Source: an uncultured Saprospiraceae bacterium
Lineage (GTDB): Bacteria; Bacteroidota; Bacteroidia; Chitinophagales; Saprospiraceae
Assembly (NCBI GenBank): GCA_937944245.1
Contig: CALDYY010000078.1
Span: 1 to 64,000, forward strand
Length of the DNA stretch: 64,000 nucleotides
Reading direction: 5' to 3'
Notes under the pieces: model-generated
The model's input: only the letters and a program-made list of their open reading frames with translations
The model's database searches: none
Told to the model about the DNA's origin: nothing
Made by a program: the position numbers and the translations under genes
Part shown: positions 8,582-16,145 of the stretch, one piece after another
Layout: every line of letters begins with the position of its first letter
Numbering within the stretch: position 1 is the stretch's first letter

Positions 8582-10483
8582 CTATGAAAACATTTTTTCC
8601 AAGTCTGATAGCTCAAAAGTAAGAAAACATTTCTTTCCTCTGGGGCTTACCAAAGGCATTTCGCAAGCAAAAAGTTCGTCTATTAACATTTGCATTTCTT
8701 CCACATTAAGGTGTTGTCCTTTTTTTATGGCAGCACCCATAGCCAAAGATCGAGCAATGTTTTCATTAAAACCCAAATCTAAAGATAAGTTATCGTGATA
8801 TTGTGCAATGAGTTGTTCTATCATTTCTTGCTCTTTAGCTTCTTGCCTGAAATCAGCAGGTACACCATGCACAATAAATGAATTACCACCAAATTCCTCA
8901 ATGTCAAAACCCATTTGCTGAATTTCTGGCAATAAATCTTTCAACGTCAACGCATTACTTTTAGAAACATGAATGGTTTGTGGGAATAATTTACGTTGTG
9001 TAGCTGTTGTTCCACCTTCCATCATGCGCAAATATTTTTCATACAAAATGCGCTCATGCGCGGCTTGTTGGTCAATAATCCAAAAACCAGATTTTATTTG
9101 GTTAATAATATATCGCCGATGTAGTTGATAAGGTGTTTTTTGCTGCTTCGAAAAACTTTGGTTGACATCGTCGAAAGCCGATGTTTCTTTTGATATTTTA
9201 CTGGATACCACAATTGGTGTTTCATCAGATGAAAATGCGGTTTTGGGAAGTGCTTCTTCTTGATAAAGTAGTTCCCATTGTTCCAAATTATTGCGCTGTC
9301 GCTCGGCATGTGCATCAAAAGTAGCTGTTCTTTTATTGCCTCTATTTTCAGACTTGTCTTTATAAGTGCCTTCTGATGGTAAATCCAAAGAAGGGAACTG
9401 GCGCAACGTTGCTGCTGATTCCTCAGATGCTCTTGGAGTAAAATTGATGTTGGAGAACAATGGCTCTTGGTCAAAATCTAAAGTTGGCGTAACACTGTAC
9501 TGCCCCAAAGCATGACGAATAGCAACTTTAAGGTAATTATACACCATTTTCTCGTCATCAAATTTAATTTCTTGCTTCGTTGGGTGCACATTTACATCAA
9601 TATGAGCAGGATCAATGTCCACAAAGATGACGTACAGTGGGTGCATATTTTGTGCCAGCAAGTCCTCGAATGCTCCCATAACAGCATGGTGTAGCCAACC
9701 ACTTTTAATGAAGCGATTATTCACAAAAAAGAACTGCTCCCCCCTTGTGCGTTTAGCATAATCAGGCTTACTAATAAATCCCTTTATTTGTACTAACTCT
9801 GTTTCTTCTTTGACTGGCACTAGCTTTTTATTTGTTCCAGAACCCAAAACATTAACCACTCTTTGTCGCAAGTTGCTTACAGGCAGATGAAAAACCTCTG
9901 TTCCATTGTGATGAAGGGAGAAAAAAATATCGGGATGTGCTAATGCCACACGTTGAAATTCATCTGTAATATGACGCATTTCAACAGTATTTGACTTCAA
10001 AAAATTTCTTCGGGCAGGCACATTGAAGAAAAGGTTTTTAACTAAAATGCTGCTACCTACTATACATTGACAAGGTTCTTGTGTTTTCAATACTGTTCCC
10101 TCTATCACTATCCTTGTACCTAACTCATTCATTCTCTGTCGAGTACGTAACTCTACTTGGGCAATAGAAGCAATAGAAGCCATTGCCTCACCTCTAAACC
10201 CCATAGTGCGCAACGCAAATAGGTCTTTAGCTGTTCTAATCTTTGAAGTAGCATGGCGTTCAAAGCACATTCTTGCATCTGTTTCGGACATACCGCATCC
10301 ATTATCCACAACTTGGATAAGCGTTTTCCCAGCATCCTTAATAATCAATTTTATACTCGTACTTCCAGCATCTACTGAGTTTTCCAGTAACTCTTTGACC
10401 ACAGAAGCAGGTCTTTGTATGACTTCGCCTGCTGCAATTTGATTGGCAATGGAATCAGGAAGTAGCTGAATTACATCAGCCAT
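8582..10483 (-). CDS. mutL: DNA mismatch repair protein MutL
   Basis: 633 residues, normal MutL length. The N-terminal GHKL ATPase is intact: LLENSVDAGS (motif I), DNGCGM (II), GFRGEA (III), followed by the MutL transducer domain to about residue 330. A low-conservation linker spans about 340-440, then the C-terminal dimerisation domain. MutL couples MutS mismatch recognition to strand removal. In lineages without MutH the C-terminal domain usually carries endonuclease motifs DQHAxxExxxxE, an (S/A)CK.AIK-like motif and CPHGRP. Here they read DQQAAHERILYE (from residue 471), AMGAAIK (from 581) and SPRGKK (from 613), so the metal ligands look lost. It heads a minus-strand cluster with two rhomboid genes and an EEP-family gene. 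A promoter-like box and a palindrome lie 59-79 bases upstream. Confidence 0.95.
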   Translation of the reverse strand: MADVIQLLPDSIANQIAAGEVIQRPASVVKELLENSVDAGSTSIKLIIKDAGKTLIQVVDNGCGMSETDARMCFERHATSKIRTAKDLFALRTMGFRGEAMASIASIAQVELRTRQRMNELGTRIVIEGTVLKTQEPCQCIVGSSILVKNLFFNVPARRNFLKSNTVEMRHITDEFQRVALAHPDIFFSLHHNGTEVFHLPVSNLRQRVVNVLGSGTNKKLVPVKEETELVQIKGFISKPDYAKRTRGEQFFFVNNRFIKSGWLHHAVMGAFEDLLAQNMHPLYVIFVDIDPAHIDVNVHPTKQEIKFDDEKMVYNYLKVAIRHALGQYSVTPTLDFDQEPLFSNINFTPRASEESAATLRQFPSLDLPSEGTYKDKSENRGNKRTATFDAHAERQRNNLEQWELLYQEEALPKTAFSSDETPIVVSSKISKETSAFDDVNQSFSKQQKTPYQLHRRYIINQIKSGFWIIDQQAAHERILYEKYLRMMEGGTTATQRKLFPQTIHVSKSNALTLKDLLPEIQQMGFDIEEFGGNSFIVHGVPADFRQEAKEQEMIEQLIAQYHDNLSLDLGFNENIARSLAMGAAIKKGQHLNVEEMQMLIDELFACEMPLVSPRGKKCFLTFELSDLEKMFS

Positions 10484-10541
10484 ATTTTATTCTATATTTA
10501 ATTTTTTATTTAATCTTTCCTTCAATAAAAACGATTAGCGG

Positions 10542-10562
10542 CAAAAGTAGTTTTAAAACTAC
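10542..10562 (-). promoter_or_regulatory. Promoter -7 box overlapped by a 16-bp palindrome, upstream of mutL
   Basis: On the minus strand TACTTTTG (10549-10542) matches the Bacteroidota -7 consensus TAnnTTTG and lies 59 bases before the mutL start. It overlaps a perfect 16-bp palindrome, GTAGTTTTAAAACTAC (10547-10562). The palindrome could be an operator or only AT-rich chance; the -33 box is not clear. Confidence 0.4.
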
Positions 10563-10676
10563 GCCAAAATGACTGTTTCAAATCGTATCTTTATCAAAAG
10601 TTTCTAATTATTACAATAGGCAAACAACAATTTTTAGTCGTAAATCTAAGTTGATGATTAGTGAAAAACGAAACAG

Positions 10677-11195
10677 ATGATGGCAAAAATAGGAATAATA
10701 TTGTGTTTATTGTCTAACACAGCAATAGCTTCTTTTGCACAACCTGCTAATAACGCAGCTCAGTTTGAAAAGCAATACAAAGAACGTATTCAAAAAGAAT
10801 ATCTGGATGACGTGTATATCCCTAAAGATTTAACTGATGCGTTTGTTCAACTCAATCGCTTGATTGACAGTGCATCTAAAGAAAAATTCAAAAAAGCTCC
10901 TGAAGATGTTGTTGCTCAACGACTACATTTTAGCTTGGGCAGATGGATGATGCACAACTGGAGTTTCTACGAAGGTTCTCGATTGACTGTGTTTTTAAAT
11001 GGATTAGGTCTTTATCATCCTGATGACATGGCTCGCTTTATCATCATTACCTACCATCGAAGCATTAATCGCAACCCATTGGAGGTGAAAGCACTAATTA
11101 CTAATTTGCAAGAAAAACGCAAAGCCACTGACCAAGAACGCTTACTAAAAGGTCAAGTGATTCACCAAGAAGTCATTAAAAAAGATAAAAATTAA
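10677..11195 (+). CDS. Exported protein resembling DUF6794
   Basis: 172 residues. A signal peptide covers about 1-21 (cleavage after ASFA). The core, about 47-145, contains YIPKDLTDAFVQLNRLID, LHFSLGRWMMHNWSFYEGS and DDMARFIIITYHRSINR. This pattern resembles the DUF6794 family, whose function is not known to me. The C-terminus is charged and probably helical. It is divergent from mutL and convergent with argC (15 bases between stops). Two consecutive ATG codons begin the frame and I took the first. The family assignment rests on remembered motif similarity and is moderate. Confidence 0.7.
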   Translation: MMAKIGIILCLLSNTAIASFAQPANNAAQFEKQYKERIQKEYLDDVYIPKDLTDAFVQLNRLIDSASKEKFKKAPEDVVAQRLHFSLGRWMMHNWSFYEGSRLTVFLNGLGLYHPDDMARFIIITYHRSINRNPLEVKALITNLQEKRKATDQERLLKGQVIHQEVIKKDKN

Positions 11196-11210
11196 TCCGC
11201 TTGCCTTCGC

Positions 11211-12188
11211 CTAAAAACCAATTGCCTTCAAGTGTAACCCTGTATTTTCTGGAAACCCCATTACAAGATTCATATTTTGCACTGCTTGTCCAGAAGCACC
11301 TTTTAGCAAGTTATCAATCACACTGATAATGAAGGCTTTACCATTTATCTTTTTGACGTACAGCACACATTTATTGGTATTAACCACTTGTTTCATATCA
11401 GGTTCTTCTTGTGTAATAAGCGTAAATGGCGCATCGGCATAATATTCTTGATACCATGTTTGTAGTTCTTTTTCACTGGCATCCACGTCAGTGTAAGCAC
11501 TGATTAAAATACCACGCGAAAAATTACCGCGCAAAGGAATAAAATTGACCGCATGCTTAAATTCAGGTTGTAACTGCTGAAGGCTTTGCTGTACCTCGTC
11601 CAGATGTTGGTGGGTAAATGCCTTATAAACCGCTACGTTGTTATTACGCCAGCTAAAATGGGTAGTTTCAGAAGGGCTTTGCCCTGCTCCTGTCGAACCA
11701 GTGATGCCATGTAAATGCACTTCGCTGCACAGCCATTCTTTAGCTGCCAAAGGCAAAAGTGCCAACTGAATAGCCGTAGCAAAACAACCAGGATTAGCAA
11801 TATGACGAGACCGACTAATAGCTATTTTATTCAATTCGGGCAGACCATAGACAAAATTTTCAGCATCTTGCTTCAAGCGATAATCGGTACTTAAATCAAT
11901 AATTTTTACTGAATTTGGCATAGTATTTTGTTGCAAAAATTCCCTTGACTTTCCATGCCCCATGCACAGAAAAAGTACGTCAATATCTGTTGATATTTGG
12001 TGCGTAAAATGAAGTGTAGTTTCGCCAATCAAGTCTGTATGCACTGTTGAAATAGGTTTGCCTGCATTGCTTTGGCTATGCACAAACTCAATTTTTGCAT
12101 AAGGATGATACAACAAAATTCGGAGTAGTTCCCCAGCAGTATAGCCTGCTCCACCAATAATGCCTATTTTAGCAGTACGATTATTCAT
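11211..12188 (-). CDS. argC: N-acetyl-gamma-glutamyl-phosphate reductase
   Basis: 325 residues, normal for type 1 ArgC. It catalyses the NADPH-dependent reduction of N-acetyl-glutamyl-phosphate to the semialdehyde, the third step of arginine synthesis, in the cytoplasm. N-terminal Rossmann motif IGIIGGAGYTAGELLRIL; catalytic Cys in HIANPGCFATAIQLALLPL; substrate-binding region GITGSTGAGQSPSETTHF. In several Bacteroidota the pathway uses N-succinyl rather than N-acetyl intermediates, so the acyl group is not certain. No other arg gene is adjacent, so it is an isolated pathway gene here. A TATATTTG box lies 38-45 bases upstream on the minus strand. Confidence 0.95.
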   Translation of the reverse strand: MNNRTAKIGIIGGAGYTAGELLRILLYHPYAKIEFVHSQSNAGKPISTVHTDLIGETTLHFTHQISTDIDVLFLCMGHGKSREFLQQNTMPNSVKIIDLSTDYRLKQDAENFVYGLPELNKIAISRSRHIANPGCFATAIQLALLPLAAKEWLCSEVHLHGITGSTGAGQSPSETTHFSWRNNNVAVYKAFTHQHLDEVQQSLQQLQPEFKHAVNFIPLRGNFSRGILISAYTDVDASEKELQTWYQEYYADAPFTLITQEEPDMKQVVNTNKCVLYVKKINGKAFIISVIDNLLKGASGQAVQNMNLVMGFPENTGLHLKAIGF

Positions 12189-12225
12189 AAAATTTATTTT
12201 CTAATTGGTAAAAGACAACACCAAC

Positions 12226-12233
12226 CAAATATA
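12226..12233 (-). promoter_or_regulatory. Promoter -7 box for argC
   Basis: TATATTTG on the minus strand (forward CAAATATA) matches TAnnTTTG and is 38 bases upstream of the argC start. I see no clear -33 partner at the expected distance. Confidence 0.4.
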
Positions 12234-12267
12234 CTTTTACACTGACCAGAACGTTTCTTTAAAAAAG

Positions 12268-12275
12268 TATATTTG
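12268..12275 (+). promoter_or_regulatory. Promoter -7 box for the tandem exported-protein genes
   Basis: TATATTTG matches TAnnTTTG. Transcription would begin around 12280-12285, which places the ATG at 12289 almost at the transcript start and favours the ATG at 12319 as the translation start of the downstream gene. It forms a divergent pair with the argC box. Confidence 0.45.
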
Positions 12276-12318
12276 TATTTTTTGATTATTGATTTTTCAC
12301 TTTAAACGACAATTAAAT

Positions 12319-13089
12319 ATGCGTCTTAACTATTACAAAATCTTTCTTTTATTAACACTAAGCTGCCTGCTGTTTCCAAGCCTCAGCCATGCGCAGAGGC
12401 GTTTACTCGACAAAGTAAAAGAAAAAACAGAAGACAAAGTAATTGAAAAAATTTTCGGACCGAGTACCCAACAACCTAGCAACACCAGCAACTACCCGAA
12501 TAGTGGTGGCTCAAGTAGCACACAAGGTATGGAAGGTGGAAAAAAACTGACACCGCCCGATGTGAACAAGCATATCAAAGAGGCAGAAGTAGCTTTAGCA
12601 GCAGACCAATACAAGAATGCTAAATTTGCACTTCAACAAGCTATGACAGGAGTTGAGCTAGAAATTGGTTATGATGTTCTGGATAAACTGCCTACGAGCG
12701 TTTTAGGCGTAAATTACGTAAAAGAAGATGATGGTGTTTACAGCTCTGGTGTTGGTTTTGTAGGGTTGGTAATTAGTAGAAATTATCGAAACAAAAGCAA
12801 AGAAATTGAATTTACCACTATGAATAACAACGCCGTAGCTAATCTTTATGGAGGTATGATGGGTAGTGGCGCGTATGCTAGCAGTGAAGGCGACCAAAAA
12901 GCAATTAATTTAGACGGCAATTCTGGTATTTTACGATACGATAGTGGCTATTATGAGCTAGGTGTTCCTTTCGGGCAAACTTCTGTTTTTTTGATGAAAT
13001 GCAAAGGTTGCAAAGACGAAAATGAAGTTATAGAAGCTGCTAAAGCATTGAAAATAAACGACATCAAAAAAAGATTAGGCGAGCAGTAA
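12319..13089 (+). CDS. Exported protein of unknown function, paralogue 1
   Basis: 256 residues from the ATG at 12319. I preferred this start because it gives a clean signal peptide (MRLNYYKIFLLLTLSC to SHAQ) and fits the promoter box; an in-frame ATG at 12289 would add ten residues. After the signal come a charged segment RRLLDKVKEKTEDKVIEKIFG, a low-complexity Ser/Asn/Gly linker, and a folded domain from about residue 80 (EAEVALAADQYKNAKFALQQAMTG). Its end reads VPFGQTSVFLMKCKGCKDENEV. The folded part is clearly related to the product of the next gene, 45 bases downstream. I do not recognise a named family. It is likely periplasmic or surface-exposed. Confidence 0.8.
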   Translation: MRLNYYKIFLLLTLSCLLFPSLSHAQRRLLDKVKEKTEDKVIEKIFGPSTQQPSNTSNYPNSGGSSSTQGMEGGKKLTPPDVNKHIKEAEVALAADQYKNAKFALQQAMTGVELEIGYDVLDKLPTSVLGVNYVKEDDGVYSSGVGFVGLVISRNYRNKSKEIEFTTMNNNAVANLYGGMMGSGAYASSEGDQKAINLDGNSGILRYDSGYYELGVPFGQTSVFLMKCKGCKDENEVIEAAKALKINDIKKRLGEQ

Positions 13090-13134
13090 ACAGCTTCCTA
13101 CATAATCTATTATTCATCAAAGTTTAAAATAAAT

Positions 13135-13731
13135 ATGAAAAATATATATATAACATTATTTTTTTTAGGATTTACATTTTTAGCGGTTGCTCAAAATGAA
13201 GCGGCCACTCATTTAGCAGAAGCAAAAACCAATTACGCCTCACGCGACTTGGACGGCACACGATTTGCTTTGCAACAATCACTCAATGAGCTATATGTAT
13301 TAATTGGGAAGAAAATTCTAGCAGAGTTGCCCACAACAATAGGCGATGCCAAAGCCCTTTCCGAAGGCGACCAGTACAACGGTATGGCATTGGGATACAG
13401 CAGTATCTATATTGACCGCACCTATCAAAGCGATGACAAGAAGAAAAATATCAACCTTAGCCTTATCAATGATTCGCCATTGTTGAGTGCACTCAATTTG
13501 TTCCTTTCCAACCCTGTCATGAACATGATGAGTGGCAAGAAAATGATTAAAATTGATGGCTACAAATGCTCCTTGGAAGCCAGTGAGTCAACGCCTGTGA
13601 CCTACACGCTTTATGTGCCCTTTAGCCAATCCTTATTAACGCTCACTTTTGATGGTTACGACAATGAAAATCAAGTAACGACACTTGCTAAACAAGTACC
13701 CATTGGAAAAATAATTGCTTTGGCGGAGTAA
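13135..13731 (+). CDS. Exported protein of unknown function, paralogue 2
   Basis: 198 residues. Signal peptide MKNIYITLFFLGFTFLAVAQ. The mature part begins at once with the domain shared with the preceding gene: HLAEAKTNYASRDLDGTRFALQQSLNEL matches the first protein's HIKEAEVALAADQYKNAKFALQQAMTG, and both continue with an L-P-T segment, a middle beta-rich part and a C-terminal VPF.Q....L..(G/K)......NEV/NQV pattern. It lacks the charged and Ser-rich N-terminal part of paralogue 1. The pair is probably one transcription unit. The function is not recognised. A hairpin lies just past the stop. Confidence 0.8.
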   Translation: MKNIYITLFFLGFTFLAVAQNEAATHLAEAKTNYASRDLDGTRFALQQSLNELYVLIGKKILAELPTTIGDAKALSEGDQYNGMALGYSSIYIDRTYQSDDKKKNINLSLINDSPLLSALNLFLSNPVMNMMSGKKMIKIDGYKCSLEASESTPVTYTLYVPFSQSLLTLTFDGYDNENQVTTLAKQVPIGKIIALAE

Positions 13732-13741
13732 TTTTCCTTGA

Positions 13742-13775
13742 GCAAAAGTGTAGATAATCTTTTCTGCACTTTTGC
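13742..13775. terminator. Bidirectional hairpin terminator candidate
   Basis: Perfect 9-bp inverted repeat GCAAAAGTG / CACTTTTGC (13742-13750, 13767-13775) in the 57-base gap between two convergent genes. T-rich runs are present in both directions but short. Confidence 0.5.
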
Positions 13776-13788
13776 ACAAACATCAACA

Positions 13789-14568
13789 TCACTTCATTTG
13801 CTGAATTTGCAGTGTCATCAATTCATATATTTTTTTCCATTCCAATTGATGTTCAAGCAGTTGCAAATGACGTTCAATTGTATTTTCATCTTTTCGGATA
13901 GCTGGTCCAGTTTGCATTTCGGCTGGCGAATATTGCTGCACTTTTAATGCTGTTTCCAGAATAATTGGCTTCAACAAATCAAAAGGAATGGCTTGTTCTG
14001 CAAGTAATGAATGCGCTACATGAAAGCAATAATTGGCAAAATTATTGGCAAATACAGCAGCCACATGCAACTGCGCACGTTGAGCATCATCGAGCGCATA
14101 CACAAGTGGACTAATCGCTTGAGCCAAGCGCATTAATTGCCCTTTTTTATCATTCGTATTGGCATCAACAATAATAGGTGTATTCGACCAATTTGGTGTT
14201 TTTTCTAAAGAAAAAGATTGTAAGGGGTAGAGAACGCCATAGTCTTGAAAATGAGGCGATAATACAGCACTAGGCGTAGCGCCAGAGGTATGCACAACGA
14301 AACAATCTTTAGGTAATTGACGAGCAACCGTTTCAATTGCATTGTCAGCAACCGCAATAATGATAATATCTACATCAAGATGTATCGCTTGCAACGAGCT
14401 GATAGCTTCTGCTTCCACTGATTTGGCTAGCGCCCGAGCATTTTTTTGATTTCTACCAAAAATTTGTATCAGGTCGAAATCTAATTTTTTTAGTATCTTA
14501 GCTAGATGAGTAGCTATTTTTCCAGTTCCAAGAATGCTAATTCGTTGAATATCTTTTGGTAACATCAT
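13789..14568 (-). CDS. Rossmann-like / DUF2520 domain protein
   Basis: 259 residues. The N-terminal Rossmann fold carries RISILGTGKIATHLAKIL (GxGxxA nucleotide-binding loop), with the strand DVDIIIIAVADNAIE, as in ProC-like and F420-dependent oxidoreductases. The helical DUF2520 domain follows (about 125-250), including LHVAAVFANNFANYCFHVA. The architecture resembles pyrroline-5-carboxylate reductase or 6-phosphogluconate-type dehydrogenases, so an NAD(P)-dependent oxidoreductase role is likely; the substrate is unknown. It is divergent from the GH3-family gene across an 80-base spacer that contains a small repeat and a palindrome. Confidence 0.85.
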   Translation of the reverse strand: MMLPKDIQRISILGTGKIATHLAKILKKLDFDLIQIFGRNQKNARALAKSVEAEAISSLQAIHLDVDIIIIAVADNAIETVARQLPKDCFVVHTSGATPSAVLSPHFQDYGVLYPLQSFSLEKTPNWSNTPIIVDANTNDKKGQLMRLAQAISPLVYALDDAQRAQLHVAAVFANNFANYCFHVAHSLLAEQAIPFDLLKPIILETALKVQQYSPAEMQTGPAIRKDENTIERHLQLLEHQLEWKKIYELMTLQIQQMK

Positions 14569-14580
14569 TCAAAATCTAAA

Positions 14581-14610
14581 ATCCAAAAAACTAAAATCCA
14601 AAAAACTAAA
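14581..14610. repeat. Two exact 15-bp tandem repeats
   Basis: ATCCAAAAAACTAAA occurs twice head to tail (14581-14595, 14596-14610), with partial copies on both sides (AAAATCTAAA before, ATCT after). It lies in the divergent promoter region between the DUF2520 and GH3-family genes. It may be slippage-prone DNA; no function is evident. Confidence 0.8.
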
Positions 14611-14613
14611 ATC

Positions 14614-14630
14614 TGCCTAATGATTAGGCA
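14614..14630. promoter_or_regulatory. 17-base palindrome upstream of the GH3-family gene
   Basis: TGCCTAA-TGA-TTAGGCA is a perfect 7-bp inverted repeat with a 3-base centre, 19 bases before the GH3-family start. It may be an operator half-site pair or a leader hairpin. Function is not shown by the sequence. Confidence 0.35.
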
Positions 14631-14648
14631 AAGTCAAAACTAACACAC

Positions 14649-16142
14649 ATGAGTATTAAAACAACGTTAATCAAAATATTTGCTCAACGCATTGTCAAAA
14701 ATATACATCAATGGTCGGCTCGTGCAGTAGAAGACCAAGAGCGAATCCGCCAGCAACTTATTCAAACGGCTCAACATACCGTTTTTGGTAAGGCGTATGA
14801 CTTTCAACACATTAGAACCTATCAAGATTTTAAAACGCAAATTCCTATTCAAGATTACGAACAACTTCGCCCTTACATAGAGCGCATCAAAAATGGCGAA
14901 AATGATGTACTTTGGGTGAATCGTCCTAAGTATTTTGCTAAAACTTCGGGCACAACTTCAGGCGTAAAGTACATTCCCATCACAAAGGAAAGTATTCCAA
15001 ATCATTTTAATTCCGCTAGAAATGCCTTATTTCTCTACGGAGCAGCCACCAATAATTGGCAATTTATGGATGGGAAAATGATTTTCCTTTCAGGTAGCCC
15101 CGAATTGGAAGAAATTAATGGTATTCTGACAGGCAGGCTTTCTGGCATTTCCAACCATTTAGTTCCCAACTGGCTGAAAGGCAATCAATTACCTACTTGG
15201 CAAACCAACTGTATCGAAGATTGGGAAGAAAAACTAGACCGCATTGTTGAAGAGACATTAACTCAAGATATGCGCCTCATTAGTGGCATACCGCCTTGGG
15301 TACAAATGTATTATGAGCGACTGCTTGCCAAAACAGGCAAAAGTAATATTCAAGAGATTTTCCCTAATTATAGCGTTTTTGTTTATGGTGGTGTCAATTT
15401 TGAACCCTATCGTGCCAGTTTAGAGCATTTGGTGGGAAAATCTATTCATAGCGTTGAGGTTTATCCAGCATCAGAAGGATTTATCGCTTTTCAGGATAGT
15501 CAACAACACAAAGGATTATTACTCAACACCAATTCTGGTATTTTCTTTGAGTTTATTCCAGCAGATGAAATATTCAACGACCACCCTACCCGACTATCGT
15601 TGGCAGAAGTAGAACTCGGTGTAAACTACGCCATCATCATTAACAACAATGCAGGTTTATGGGGTTATAATATCGGCGATACAGTTGAATTTACTTCCCT
15701 CCAACCCTATCGCTTGGTGGTTACTGGTCGCATTAAGCATTTTATTTCTGCCTTTGGCGAGCACGTTATCGGGAAAGAAGTAGAACAGGCAATGTTAACT
15801 GCTTGTGGTAGTTGCCAAGCTAGTGTGGTTGAATTTACGGTTGCGCCCAACGTAACGCCTAAAGAGGGCGGTTTGCCCTACCATGAATGGTTTATTGAGT
15901 TTGAAAAAGCACCTGAAAATTTAGCTGCTTTTACTAAGGTATTAAATCAAGCTATGCTTCAACAAAATATTTATTACGAAGACTTGATAAAAGGTAATAT
16001 TTTGCAACCGCTGAAAATCAAAGTATTACCCAAAGATGCTTTCCGCAATTATATGAAAACGCAAGGCAAATTGGGAGGGCAAAATAAAGTGCCACGCCTG
16101 AGCAACGACCGCAAGATTGTAGCGGAGTTGGAAAATTTATGA
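14649..16142 (+). CDS. GH3-type acyl-adenylating enzyme
   Basis: 497 residues, the typical length of bacterial GH3-domain proteins (homologues of plant GH3 acyl-acid amido synthetases). The phosphate-binding motif KTSGTTSGVKYIP is clear near residue 98. Further conserved GH3 blocks are ISGIPPWVQMYYERL, SVEVYPASEGFIAFQ, YNIGDTVEFTSLQPYRLVVTGR and a C-terminal half ending with KTQGKLGGQNKVPRLSNDR. Members of the ANL-like GH3 fold adenylate a carboxylate and transfer it to an amine or other acceptor; the bacterial substrate is generally unknown. Its stop is three bases from the stop of the convergent copper ATPase gene. Confidence 0.9.
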   Translation: MSIKTTLIKIFAQRIVKNIHQWSARAVEDQERIRQQLIQTAQHTVFGKAYDFQHIRTYQDFKTQIPIQDYEQLRPYIERIKNGENDVLWVNRPKYFAKTSGTTSGVKYIPITKESIPNHFNSARNALFLYGAATNNWQFMDGKMIFLSGSPELEEINGILTGRLSGISNHLVPNWLKGNQLPTWQTNCIEDWEEKLDRIVEETLTQDMRLISGIPPWVQMYYERLLAKTGKSNIQEIFPNYSVFVYGGVNFEPYRASLEHLVGKSIHSVEVYPASEGFIAFQDSQQHKGLLLNTNSGIFFEFIPADEIFNDHPTRLSLAEVELGVNYAIIINNNAGLWGYNIGDTVEFTSLQPYRLVVTGRIKHFISAFGEHVIGKEVEQAMLTACGSCQASVVEFTVAPNVTPKEGGLPYHEWFIEFEKAPENLAAFTKVLNQAMLQQNIYYEDLIKGNILQPLKIKVLPKDAFRNYMKTQGKLGGQNKVPRLSNDRKIVAELENL

Positions 16143-16145
16143 AAT

